Below are positions 15,505-20,980 of a stretch of DNA of 20,993 nt, piece after piece (the first letter of the stretch is position 1; the number at the start of each line of letters is the position of its first letter). The position numbers were made by a program, and so were the translations under genes. The DNA is from a virus, in IMG/VR virus record IMGVR_UViG_3300037246_000313, positions 1 through 20,993 of that record. One strand, 5' to 3'. Under the pieces are notes generated by a model. The model was not told the DNA's origin. It did no database searches and saw only the letters and a list, made by a program, of their open reading frames with translations.

Positions 15505-16431
15505 ATGGGAAAGAAAATGTTTATGAGGGTTTTTAGGACTAGTTCTTTTACAATGCAAGTAAAAACAGATAACACAGGAGCGAGCGCAGATAATCAGTTT
15601 ACTATTCCCGCGGACACTGGAACATATACCTATGATTACGATGTGACTACGAGTGACGGGCAGATTATAAACGGGAACACAGGTAGCTTAACAATAACAT
15701 TTCCAAGCGGAGCGGGAATATATGAGGTTAATATAAGTAGAGTATACCCATATATTAACATGAATGACTCAGGGGATAAAGAGAAACTAACTTCAATCGA
15801 GCAATGGGGAAATATAGTATGGAGTAGTTTTGCAAACTCTTTCTCTTCATGCCAATTTTTAGAAACTGTTAAAAAAAGCACGCCTGATTTAAGCAATGTC
15901 ACGAAACTTAATGCTATGTTTCAAACAACATCAAACATAACTACTGTAGATGTGTCTAATTGGGATGTTTCAAATATAACAGATTTTAACGGGATGTTTA
16001 ATATTAGTGGAGTGACCGAGATAAAAGGGTTAGACACGTGGGTTTTAAACACAAATGAAAATATTTCTTTACAATCGTTACTTAGAAATTGTAGCGCATT
16101 AAGTCTCCCGAATGGAGTTTTTGATAATTGGGATACAAGTAAAGTAACTAATATTCGAGAGATGCTTCGATTTGTTGCTTACGATGGTAGTTTTGCTAAT
16201 TGGGATATTTCTAATATAACTAATTTTATTAATTTTATGGTAGGCTCTGCTGGTATATCGACTGTTAATTATGATGCGACCTTGATAAGTTGGGCGGGGC
16301 AATCTCCAAGTATTAATGAAAGCGTTAGTTTTGGTGGTGCAAAGTACACTTTAGGAGGTGCAGCAGAAGCAGCAAGGGATACATTAGTTAATACTTACGG
16401 CTGGACAATAACAGACGGGGGCGGAATATAA
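15505..16431 (+). CDS. Receptor-binding candidate with BspA/DUF285 repeats
   Basis: A 308-residue protein. Residues 1-75 form a beta domain ('FRTSSFTMQVKTDNTGAS' region). From about 75 to 260 come BspA-like/DUF285 leucine-rich-type repeats with the tell-tale 'VDVSNWDVSNITDFNGMF' (about 152-169), 'FDNWDTSKVTNIREML' (about 206-221) and 'FANWDISNITNFINFM' (about 230-245). The C-terminus 'YTLGGAAEAARDTLVNTYGW' with 'TITDGGG' is the usual closing module of such proteins in flavobacteria. No signal peptide or sorting domain is present, which fits a virion protein rather than a secreted surface protein. Being last in the tail operon, it is the best candidate for contact with the host receptor. Confidence 0.75.
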   Translation: MGKKMFMRVFRTSSFTMQVKTDNTGASADNQFTIPADTGTYTYDYDVTTSDGQIINGNTGSLTITFPSGAGIYEVNISRVYPYINMNDSGDKEKLTSIEQWGNIVWSSFANSFSSCQFLETVKKSTPDLSNVTKLNAMFQTTSNITTVDVSNWDVSNITDFNGMFNISGVTEIKGLDTWVLNTNENISLQSLLRNCSALSLPNGVFDNWDTSKVTNIREMLRFVAYDGSFANWDISNITNFINFMVGSAGISTVNYDATLISWAGQSPSINESVSFGGAKYTLGGAAEAARDTLVNTYGWTITDGGGI

Positions 16432-16438
16432 AAAAACT

Positions 16439-16642
16439 ATGAATAAAAATAATTTATGTTATCCAAATATAAACACGTGGTTTATTTGTTGGAACGAAGA
16501 CAAAATAGAATTAATGTCTTACGGGTTAATTACCCCTGAGCAATGCATGAAAACACCATGGACTGAAATCGATTTTTACACGATAGAATCGGAATGGTTA
16601 GAAGTATTAATAAATAATAACATAGACCCTTATGAGGAATAA
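16439..16642 (+). CDS. 67-residue protein after the tail fibre gene, unknown
   Basis: A short protein rich in Trp, Tyr and acidic residues, MNKNNLCYPNINTWFICWNE to NNIDPYEE. It begins seven bases after the receptor-binding candidate and overlaps the following membrane gene by 11 bases, so it lies within the same unit. Residues 25-60 read as two short helices ('GLITPEQCMKTPWTEIDFYT'). No membrane segment is seen. Its placement directly after a fibre gene makes a fibre chaperone or attachment factor conceivable, but nothing in the sequence shows this. Confidence 0.7.
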   Translation: MNKNNLCYPNINTWFICWNEDKIELMSYGLITPEQCMKTPWTEIDFYTIESEWLEVLINNNIDPYEE

Positions 16643-16934
16643 ATATTATAAACTAATCGCATTTTTCGATAACTCAGATTTCTTTTCACCGAAACCCGAC
16701 AAAGCAAAGCACGCTCAAATATTTGGCTTATTCGCATTCGCATTAAATATAATACTGTTTATAATAGGAGGTGCGGAGTTACAAGCGTGGTCTTTAGGTA
16801 TCGTTGTAGTCGCTGCGGTTGGTTTAGAACTATTCCAAGTAATCGCGCAAGTAGGTTATTTTAGTCTTATGGATATTTATTTCAGTGTTCAATGGGCTTT
16901 CTTGATTTATATGCTTACAAAATTAATTAGTTAA
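16632..16934 (+). CDS. Three-span membrane protein (VanZ-like appearance), lysis cluster
   Basis: This 100-residue protein has a polar N-terminal 28 residues and three predicted membrane segments at about 29-46 ('QIFGLFAFALNIILFIIG'), 52-70 and 83-98. The stretch 'GLELFQVIAQVGYFSLMDIY' between segments 2 and 3 recalls the E-x-x-Q...S-x-x-D arrangement of VanZ-like proteins, although the length is short. It precedes the holin and endolysin genes, so a second holin, antiholin or accessory lysis role is plausible. Family assignment is tentative. Start ATG 16632 overlaps the previous gene's end. Confidence 0.7.
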   Translation: MRNKYYKLIAFFDNSDFFSPKPDKAKHAQIFGLFAFALNIILFIIGGAELQAWSLGIVVVAAVGLELFQVIAQVGYFSLMDIYFSVQWAFLIYMLTKLIS

Positions 16935-16978
16935 ACGTATCAAAAAAAATAGTATTTTTATACATTATAAGAAACGAT

Positions 16979-17482
16979 ATGATACGATTACAAATAGACC
17001 CAACCTACTTTGAAGCGTTATGTAAATACGGCAACCAGATAAAGACGGCAATTTATTCTGTTTTTATCTTTTTAAATATAGATGTTGATGTGGTAAAGAT
17101 TTTAATTTGGTTAATGATTATAGATACTGGGTTTGGAATCGTTAAATCGGTTGTTATGGGTAGGCGGTTTAGTTTTAAGAGGCTTTTTATGGGCTTATCT
17201 ATAAAGACCCTCGTAATACTTATACCTATGACATTGGCTTTAGTCAGTAAAGGATTAAACACTTATGATTTTACACCGTTAGTAGATATTGTTTTAAAAA
17301 TACTGTTAGTGTCTGAGGGTTATTCGATACTTACATCGATGTACGTTATTAAAACAAAGAAGGATGTTAAGGAATTGGACATTGTTACATTGCTTTTAGA
17401 GTCATTACGAAAAGGATTAAGAGGTTTAATAGAAATGTGGTTAGGTAAACTTGAAAACATGAACAACTATAAAGATAAATAA
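16979..17482 (+). CDS. Phage holin (holin family 4 type)
   Basis: A 167-residue membrane protein resembling the phage_holin_4_1 (toxin secretion/phage lysis) family, which opens the inner membrane so the endolysin can reach the wall. Membrane segments lie at about 37-57 ('VVKILIWLMIIDTGFGIVKS', containing the family's Asp-x-x-Gly/Thr-Gly at about 49), 74-92 ('TLVILIPMTLALVSKG') and 101-122. The loop 'GRRFSFKRLFMGLSIKT' between the first two is basic, typical of this family. The C-terminal 45 residues are charged and cytoplasmic-looking. It is five bases upstream of the endolysin gene. Confidence 0.85.
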   Translation: MIRLQIDPTYFEALCKYGNQIKTAIYSVFIFLNIDVDVVKILIWLMIIDTGFGIVKSVVMGRRFSFKRLFMGLSIKTLVILIPMTLALVSKGLNTYDFTPLVDIVLKILLVSEGYSILTSMYVIKTKKDVKELDIVTLLLESLRKGLRGLIEMWLGKLENMNNYKDK

Positions 17483-17487
17483 TAATA

Positions 17488-17904
17488 ATGAATCATTTAA
17501 ACGTAGCATTAAGCCAATACGGTATTAAAGAAATCGCAGGCTCTAAAGATAATCCAGAAATATTAAAGTACTTTGATTCTTTAGGGTACAACGGAACAGA
17601 ATTAAAAGACGAAACGGCATGGTGTGCCGCCTCTCTTAATTGGATATTAAAAACATCATGTAAACCATACACAAGAAAACTACATGCTCGAAGCTTCTTA
17701 AACGTTGGTGAACAGGTAGAGCATCCCCAATTAGGAGATATTGTAGTTTTATGGCGTGAGAGCGTTAAGAGTTGGAAAGGGCATGTAGGTCTTTATATTT
17801 CAGAGACAGAACATTCGATTTATATATTAGGGGGTAATCAAGGCAATACATATTGTATTAAGCCATATCCAAAGAGTAGATTATTAGAATATAGAAGAGT
17901 ATAA
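17488..17904 (+). CDS. Endolysin, NlpC/P60-CHAP-type peptidase (TIGR02594-like)
   Basis: A 138-residue single-domain cysteine peptidase that should cleave peptidoglycan peptide cross-links at lysis. The catalytic Cys is C46 in 'ETAWCAASLNW', the His is H99 in 'KGHVGLYIS', and the third polar residue is probably N117 in 'GGNQGN', matching the TIGR02594/CHAP-like layout C...H...N. 'QLGDIVVLW' (81-89) before the His is the usual G-D-hydrophobic strand. There is no signal peptide or wall-binding domain, so export would depend on the holin just upstream. The downstream membrane-anchored gene starts one base after its stop. Confidence 0.88.
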   Translation: MNHLNVALSQYGIKEIAGSKDNPEILKYFDSLGYNGTELKDETAWCAASLNWILKTSCKPYTRKLHARSFLNVGEQVEHPQLGDIVVLWRESVKSWKGHVGLYISETEHSIYILGGNQGNTYCIKPYPKSRLLEYRRV

Positions 17905-17905
17905 C

Positions 17906-18235
17906 ATGATAAACTTTAAGAACACAGCAGAGAATTTAGCCATTGTTTTAATAGGAGTGGTATTTGGTGTCTTTATTGGTTATAAAGTGTCTGTAACAAC
18001 GTCTAAAACGCTTATAGACCAACTTGTGCCAACTATTGAAAAGGCTATTGATAAGGAAAGCATTACCAACACGATAAACAACGCTATAGAAATGAAGATA
18101 GATAAGATTAAAAAGTCCGATTCTATTAATATAAACATCATTCAAACGCCTGAAAGCGTACAGAAACCGTCTAATACAATTAACAAAACAGTAGCGCCTG
18201 AAAAAGAAAGGAAAAAGTTTTTAGGTATAATCTAA
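17906..18235 (+). CDS. Membrane-anchored protein after endolysin (i-spanin-like position)
   Basis: A 109-residue protein with one N-terminal membrane segment at about 11-31 ('NLAIVLIGVVFGVFIGYKVS') after a short positive start, then a helical region (35-75, 'LVPTIEKAIDKESITNTINN'), a linker rich in Ser, Pro and Thr, and a basic end 'PEKERKKFLGII'. This topology, a short cytoplasmic end, one span and a long periplasmic helical part, resembles an inner-membrane spanin (Rz), and the place after the endolysin fits. No embedded Rz1-like lipoprotein frame with a lipobox was recognised. The similarity is in layout only. Confidence 0.65.
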   Translation: MINFKNTAENLAIVLIGVVFGVFIGYKVSVTTSKTLIDQLVPTIEKAIDKESITNTINNAIEMKIDKIKKSDSININIIQTPESVQKPSNTINKTVAPEKERKKFLGII

Positions 18236-18245
18236 TATAATTATG

Positions 18246-18253
18246 TATATTTG
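18246..18253 (+). promoter_or_regulatory. TATATTTG box, possible promoter of a short RNA
   Basis: It matches the Bacteroidota -7 consensus TAnnTTTG and lies eleven bases after the stop of the membrane-anchored gene. There is no ATG between it and the 18325-18361 terminator. In such AT-rich DNA a chance match is quite possible. Confidence 0.3.
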
Positions 18254-18324
18254 AATATCTATTAATTAACTTTAATTTTTTCATAATAAGTTTTTATCTG
18301 GTTTTTTTGGTTTTGGAAAAAAGG

Positions 18325-18361
18325 AGGGAGTTGCAATCTTAAAACGCAGCTCTCTTTTTTT
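18325..18361 (+). terminator. Rho-independent terminator at the end of the lysis cluster
   Basis: AGGGAGTTGC (18325-18334) pairs with GCAGCTCTCT (18346-18355), ten pairs including two G-T, around an 11-base loop. A run of T at 18355-18361 follows. An A run at 18317-18322 before the stem would make it weakly bidirectional. It ends the structural and lysis unit and isolates the next gene cluster. Confidence 0.85.
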
Positions 18362-18413
18362 ATGCTCTACAAACATAATTAAAAATATATTTTTTTTATA
18401 AGAGATTAAGATG

Positions 18414-18421
18414 TATATTTG
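18414..18421 (+). promoter_or_regulatory. Promoter candidate P5 (before small-gene cluster)
   Basis: TATATTTG matches TAnnTTTG and lies 22 bases before the ATG at 18444, the same spacing as the late promoter candidates. It lacks their ATTTATTATC extension, so it may be read by the host sigma factor alone. It argues against the ATG at 18411, which would place the box inside the gene. Confidence 0.55.
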
Positions 18422-18443
18422 TAGAAACAAAAACAGATATATT

Positions 18444-18869
18444 ATGGAAAATAAAGAAATACTACAACATGTTGTTAATGGGGTGGAAATAGAAATCACT
18501 AATTATGAATGTGATTACGTTGGAATTAAAAAAGCTAAAGCAAACGGTTATTATTTCATAGATGATAAATTACATGTCACTTATGAAGGAGGGAGTACTG
18601 GTAAATCTGTAAATGAATTTAAATTAATACTAAGACCATTAAGCGATTTAATTACTGAAATTAACATTGATTTTGATGATGAAAAATTCACACCCTATGA
18701 GGTTATAAGAAGAAAAGGAGGCTGCAATTCGGAGGTTGGGTTGCATTCTAAAATAGATAAAGGAACGCTAGGGATTAAGTTTGCTGTTATGTTATTAGAA
18801 TGGCACTTCGACGTATTCGGGTTAATAGAAAAAGGATTAGCAATAGATATTAATACTTTAACACCATGA
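18444..18869 (+). CDS. 141-residue protein common to Bacteroidota phages, unknown
   Basis: The protein runs MENKEILQHVVNGVEIEITN to GLAIDINTLTP. The end 'LLEWHFDVFGLIEKGLAIDI' (about 116-135) and 'FKLILRPLSDLITEI' (about 54-68) are familiar from small proteins found repeatedly in Bacteroidota prophages and phages, but no function is known to me. It appears to be a soluble alpha/beta protein. I start it at 18444 rather than at the in-frame ATG at 18411, because the earlier ATG overlaps a promoter box. The stop overlaps the next ATG by four bases (ATGA). It is the first gene of the early or accessory cluster. Confidence 0.8.
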   Translation: MENKEILQHVVNGVEIEITNYECDYVGIKKAKANGYYFIDDKLHVTYEGGSTGKSVNEFKLILRPLSDLITEINIDFDDEKFTPYEVIRRKGGCNSEVGLHSKIDKGTLGIKFAVMLLEWHFDVFGLIEKGLAIDINTLTP

Positions 18870-19159
18870 AAACGACAATATTTAACGCGTATTTAAGAAG
18901 CCTCGAAATTATACAGGACTCAATCGATATAACAGCAAGTGATGAACACGACGTTGTTTGCAGAATTAGCAAGATAAACAAAGAAGAACTCAATATCTTA
19001 GAAGATTCCGCGCACATAGACGAAGAGGAGCATGTATTTACAGACCTTCAAAAAGATAGGCTTTACGAATTCGTTCATGAACACATCGACCACAACAATG
19101 AAGGAGATCCGTTTACAGATATTGACTACACGCATTTTATTAATATAATTTATAACTAA
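18866..19159 (+). CDS. Strongly acidic 97-residue protein, unknown
   Basis: The protein has about 23 Asp/Glu against about 7 Lys/Arg in 97 residues, spread along the whole length, with several His. Acidic pieces include 'EDSAHIDEEEHVF' and 'HEHIDHNNEGDPFTDIDYTH'. It overlaps both neighbours (ATGA at its start, one base at its end), so expression is coupled. There is no membrane segment or known motif. Strong even acidity in an early-type phage protein could mean DNA mimicry, as in Ocr-like anti-restriction proteins, but no sequence similarity supports that; a His/Asp metal-binding role is another possibility. Confidence 0.72.
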   Translation: MKTTIFNAYLRSLEIIQDSIDITASDEHDVVCRISKINKEELNILEDSAHIDEEEHVFTDLQKDRLYEFVHEHIDHNNEGDPFTDIDYTHFINIIYN

Positions 19160-19485
19160 TGGAATTAACAGGGAAAGCAGAAGAGGATTTTAATCAGTGG
19201 TTATGGGTTAAAGCTCAAGGTAATGAGGATTGGTTTGCTACAGGTCTTAGATTTAACTTATTATGTGACTCAGCAAAATACGGTGTATTAGTTGATTTCT
19301 TTGATAGTGTTGGAATGAGTATTGATATTACGCCATGGTCCAATACGGATGGATTTGAATTTACGGTAAGGATTTATGAAAAGAAATATAAATCTACCTT
19401 AATTGATGACGCTTGGAGTACCCGCCCCGAAGCAAGAACCAAAGCAATAGAGAAAGCAAACGAAATACATAATAACAGAAACTAA
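19159..19485 (+). CDS. 108-residue phage protein, unknown
   Basis: The protein runs MELTGKAEEDFNQWLWVKAQ to ANEIHNNRN. The pattern of an opening 'LTGKA...F..WL', a middle 'YGVLVDFFDSVGMSIDI' (about 41-57) and an ending 'TRPEARTKAIEKANEI' (about 88-103) is frequent among small proteins in Bacteroidota phages and prophages. No function has been attached to it as far as I know. It is soluble, alpha/beta, with a charged C-terminal helix. The start overlaps the previous stop by one base, and its own stop overlaps the next ATG. Confidence 0.78.
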   Translation: MELTGKAEEDFNQWLWVKAQGNEDWFATGLRFNLLCDSAKYGVLVDFFDSVGMSIDITPWSNTDGFEFTVRIYEKKYKSTLIDDAWSTRPEARTKAIEKANEIHNNRN

Positions 19486-19616
19486 TGGAACAACAGATAA
19501 GAAGTGAATTCGATAAATTAGAATACTGGCAGTGGGAAGCCTCATTTGCTTTAGTGAAAAAAGCAAAGGTTAACGGTTTTACAGAACTGGCACAAGAAAT
19601 GTTAAACGATTTTTAA
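19485..19616 (+). CDS. 43-residue helical protein, unknown
   Basis: An ATG overlapping the previous stop (TAATG) opens a frame of 43 residues, MEQQIRSEFDKLEYWQWEAS through 'FALVKKAKVNGFTELAQEML' to NDF. It is predicted to be two amphipathic helices separated by an Asn-Gly turn. The overlap and neat fit of 11 bases before the next gene are the main support. No family is recognised. Confidence 0.6.
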   Translation: MEQQIRSEFDKLEYWQWEASFALVKKAKVNGFTELAQEMLNDF

Positions 19617-19626
19617 ATATAACGAT

Positions 19627-19845
19627 ATGAAGACAACCACAGGGATTAAAACAGACGAAAAGAACGGCTTAATTATTGTGTATAGTGATAAGTACAACGA
19701 AGCTAAGCCTTTTCGATTTAAGATTAGAGACGAACTTCATAAACACTTACAAAAAATGAGCAAAGTAGAAACAATTATTAAAAAAGCAATAGTATTAATT
19801 ATAATTATAATAGGCGTATTATGCCTTAACCACTTATTAGAATGA
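19627..19845 (+). CDS. Small protein with C-terminal membrane anchor, unknown
   Basis: This 72-residue protein has a charged soluble part (1-50, 'MKTTTGIKTDEKNGLIIVYS' and a helix ending at 'KKA') and a C-terminal hydrophobic segment at about 53-69 ('IVLIIIIIGVLCLNHLL'). That is a tail-anchored topology with the bulk in the cytoplasm. Small single-span phage proteins encoded early are often superinfection or lysis modulators, but no motif shows this here. Its stop overlaps the next ATG (ATGA). Confidence 0.7.
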   Translation: MKTTTGIKTDEKNGLIIVYSDKYNEAKPFRFKIRDELHKHLQKMSKVETIIKKAIVLIIIIIGVLCLNHLLE

Positions 19846-20072
19846 ATAGAAAAATAACATATACAGAAGGTGTAATCTTTAAGACATTTATCACCGTTAA
19901 ACAACGTAAAGAACTATCTAAAAGGGTAAACACAAGTGTAACAACTGTTAATAATATCCTTAGCGGTATTGAAACAATCGACACGAAACAAAAGGAACGT
20001 ATTTACGAGGCTTTAAAAGTAGAGGCTAAAAACAACTTAGACAAGTTTGTTTTTATGTCTGAATCTATATAA
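19842..20072 (+). CDS. Small helix-turn-helix DNA-binding protein candidate
   Basis: A 76-residue protein whose centre reads like an HTH: helix 'TVKQRKELSKRVNTS' (about 18-32) then turn and recognition helix 'VTTVNNILSGIETI' (about 33-46), followed by 'DTKQKERIYEALKVEA', a third helix. The pattern resembles Xre/LacI-like HTH text where 'V...TV...L.G' marks the recognition helix. It could regulate the surrounding early genes or lysogeny. It overlaps the preceding gene by four bases. Its stop is followed at once by a degenerate copy of the repeat that follows the next three genes. Confidence 0.66.
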   Translation: MNRKITYTEGVIFKTFITVKQRKELSKRVNTSVTTVNNILSGIETIDTKQKERIYEALKVEAKNNLDKFVFMSESI

Positions 20073-20079
20073 TGTGCTA

Positions 20080-20093
20080 GTGTATGTTTAGAT
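20080..20093 (+). repeat. Degenerate attC-like element E0 after the HTH gene
   Basis: CTAGTGTATGTTTAG lies eight bases after the HTH gene stop. It keeps CTA, GTGTATG and TTAG of the better elements E1 and E3, but with the ACGGA block missing. On its own it would not be noticed; it is listed because the next three genes are all followed by clear relatives. Confidence 0.3.
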
Positions 20094-20122
20094 TTTTAAC
20101 GAGTAAATAAAGAATAAGTATT

Positions 20123-20365
20123 ATGGCAACGGAAGACATAAAGAAACTAAGAGCAGAAAACAAAGCGTATGAAATAACAGAAAACAGTTTATTGAAGTAT
20201 GTTGAAAAATTAGAAAAAAGTAATGATGATTTACGTAAGAAAGTTAAAACTTTAAATATACACATTGTTAGCAATTCCGTTTGTCCTGATTGTGGATATA
20301 CTAAAGTTAAAAAGTCTTTTGAAGATTTTGAAAGGTGCGAAGGTTGTGAGTGGACGAGCAAATGA
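20123..20365 (+). CDS. Coiled-coil plus zinc-ribbon small protein
   Basis: An 80-residue protein with an N-terminal coiled coil (about 4-47, 'KKLRAENKAYEITENSLLKY') followed by a zinc-ribbon-like module with C54-x-x-C57 ('CPDCGY') and C72-x-x-C75 ('CEGCEW'). The 14-residue spacing between knuckles is short but workable. Such proteins may dimerise through the coil and bind nucleic acid or a protein partner. The function is not known. It begins 50 bases after the HTH gene, breaking the tight overlaps seen upstream, and its stop is three bases before the attC-like element E1. Confidence 0.72.
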   Translation: MATEDIKKLRAENKAYEITENSLLKYVEKLEKSNDDLRKKVKTLNIHIVSNSVCPDCGYTKVKKSFEDFERCEGCEWTSK

Positions 20366-20368
20366 TTA

Positions 20369-20489
20369 CTAACGGACGAGTGTATGAGCAGTAGCCTACA
20401 CGAACTAAGTAAATAGAAACAAAATTAAATATTAAACAACTGCAATAGTAAAAACGCCTAACAGCTATTGCTTATACACATTGTTAGGC
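20369..20489 (+). repeat. attC-like imperfect palindrome E1
   Basis: An outer stem CTAAC (20369-20373) with GTTAG (20483-20487), then unpaired GGACGA opposite ATT, then a 16-pair inner stem GTGTATGAGCAGTAGC (20380-20395) with GCTATTGCTTATACAC (20464-20479) that includes two G-T pairs, and a 68-base terminal loop. The order, an R box stem, unpaired spacer, L box stem and variable loop, is that of integron attC sites; the right box GTTAGGC fits GTTRRRY. The loop also contains GCCTAAC (20456-20462), complementary to the right box, and GCAATAG (20442-20448), complementary to CTATTGC in the right arm, so alternative folds exist. No integrase is present in the window. Confidence 0.62.
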
Positions 20490-20496
20490 AACGTTT
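20483..20496 (+). repeat. Left copy of inverted repeat flanking the 57-residue gene
   Basis: GTTAGGCAACGTTT is the reverse complement of AAATGTTGCCTAAC (20661-20674) at 13 of 14 positions. It starts with the GTTRRRY box of E1 and ends three bases before the ATG at 20500. Confidence 0.75.
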
Positions 20497-20499
20497 AAG

Positions 20500-20673
20500 A
20501 TGGAAGTATTTGCAATAATAATTTTTGGACTAGCAACAGTAAGAACAATAACACCTTTTGCTAAACAAGAAACATATAAAAAAGGAACTGACTTTATTGC
20601 TAGTTTGATTATAGCGGGATTAATGGCGTGGTGCTATGTTTGGTTTATAAAACTAATTATAAATGTTGCCTAA
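20500..20673 (+). CDS. 57-residue membrane protein in a cassette-like unit
   Basis: The frame reads MEVFAIIIFGLATVRTITPF, a polar stretch, then a second hydrophobic segment 'DFIASLIIAGLMAWCYVWFI' and ends KLIINVA. Two membrane segments at about 2-17 and 31-54 make a hairpin. Its TAA stop lies inside the element after it (GCC TAA CGG). The gene is bracketed by 14-base inverted repeats that match the cassette boundary boxes of integrons, so it forms a one-gene unit of about 190 bases. No family is recognised; small membrane proteins are common in integron cassettes and in phage defence or exclusion genes. Confidence 0.62.
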   Translation: MEVFAIIIFGLATVRTITPFAKQETYKKGTDFIASLIIAGLMAWCYVWFIKLIINVA

Positions 20674-20717
20674 CGGACGAGTATAAAAACAGTGCGATTT
20701 AATAATACAAAATTTAG
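20661..20717 (+). repeat. attC-like element E2 with right copy of the inverted repeat
   Basis: AAATGTTGCCTAAC (20661-20674) mirrors 20483-20496. From 20670, CTAACGGACGAGT repeats the first 13 bases of E1. A weak right side follows: ATAC at 20705-20708 can pair with GTAT at 20681-20684, and TTAG at 20714-20717 with CTAA at 20670-20673. It overlaps the stop of the 57-residue gene and ends five bases before the next ATG. Confidence 0.5.
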
Positions 20718-20721
20718 TAAA

Positions 20722-20952
20722 ATGGAAGAATTGAAACAAAAATTAATAGACCTTAAACAAGCTCTGCCAATTATGAGCCAACTTGGGGGGTTAAATAAAA
20801 GTGCATTAAAGACTATAACAGAAGAACTAGACCAAGCATTGTTTTTATACAATGCTAGCAATATGTTAACGGTTAAAGAAGTGCTTGATATATTAGATAA
20901 TAGCGACCATTTAGATGATGCTAAAACCTTAATAAGAGAAACAGTTAGTTAA
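20722..20952 (+). CDS. 76-residue helical protein, unknown
   Basis: The protein runs MEELKQKLIDLKQALPIMSQ to LIRETVS and appears all-helical, with leucine-rich amphipathic pieces and the segment 'MLTVKEVLDILDNSDHLDDA'. I start at the ATG at 20722; the in-frame GTG at 20692 lies inside repeat E2 and the ten residues it would add have no sense in composition. It follows the cassette-like 57-residue gene and precedes element E3 by six bases. No motif or family is recognised. Confidence 0.65.
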   Translation: MEELKQKLIDLKQALPIMSQLGGLNKSALKTITEELDQALFLYNASNMLTVKEVLDILDNSDHLDDAKTLIRETVS

Positions 20953-20958
20953 TTATTG

Positions 20959-20980
20959 CTAACGGATTGTATAACGTTAG
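20959..20980 (+). repeat. Compact attC-like hairpin E3
   Basis: CTAACG (20959-20964) pairs with CGTTAG (20975-20980) around the loop GATTGTATAA. The left side CTAACGGA matches E1 and E2, and the right side TATAACGTTAG resembles the E1 right arm. It lies six bases after the stop of the 76-residue gene and near the end of the window, so whether another gene unit follows cannot be seen. Confidence 0.55.

Larger units (their letters stand above)
18236..18443 (+). other. Intergenic region between lysis and early/accessory clusters
   Basis: This 208-base gap holds no supported gene. From left to right it contains a TATATTTG box (18246-18253), an AT- and T-rich stretch, a hairpin terminator (18325-18361) and a second TATATTTG box (18414-18421) before the next gene. 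The first box is not followed by a start codon before the terminator, so any transcript from it would be an untranslated RNA of about 100 bases. Confidence 0.7.

Noticed and set aside
15505-16431. DUF285 tail protein as target of a diversity-generating retroelement
   Set aside because: No reverse transcriptase gene or template repeat is present in the window, and no adenine-biased variable repeat was recognised.
18411-18443. ATG at 18411 as the start of the 18444-18869 gene
   Set aside because: It would place the TATATTTG promoter box inside the gene; the ATG at 18444 lies 22 bases after the box, the same spacing as other units.
20692-20721. GTG at 20692 as the start of the last gene
   Set aside because: It lies inside the E2 repeat; the ATG at 20722 gives a sensible start.
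20369-20980. Repeats at the window end as a CRISPR array
   Set aside because: Repeat copies are imperfect, unevenly spaced and separated by genes rather than by short spacers of uniform length; no cas-like gene is seen.
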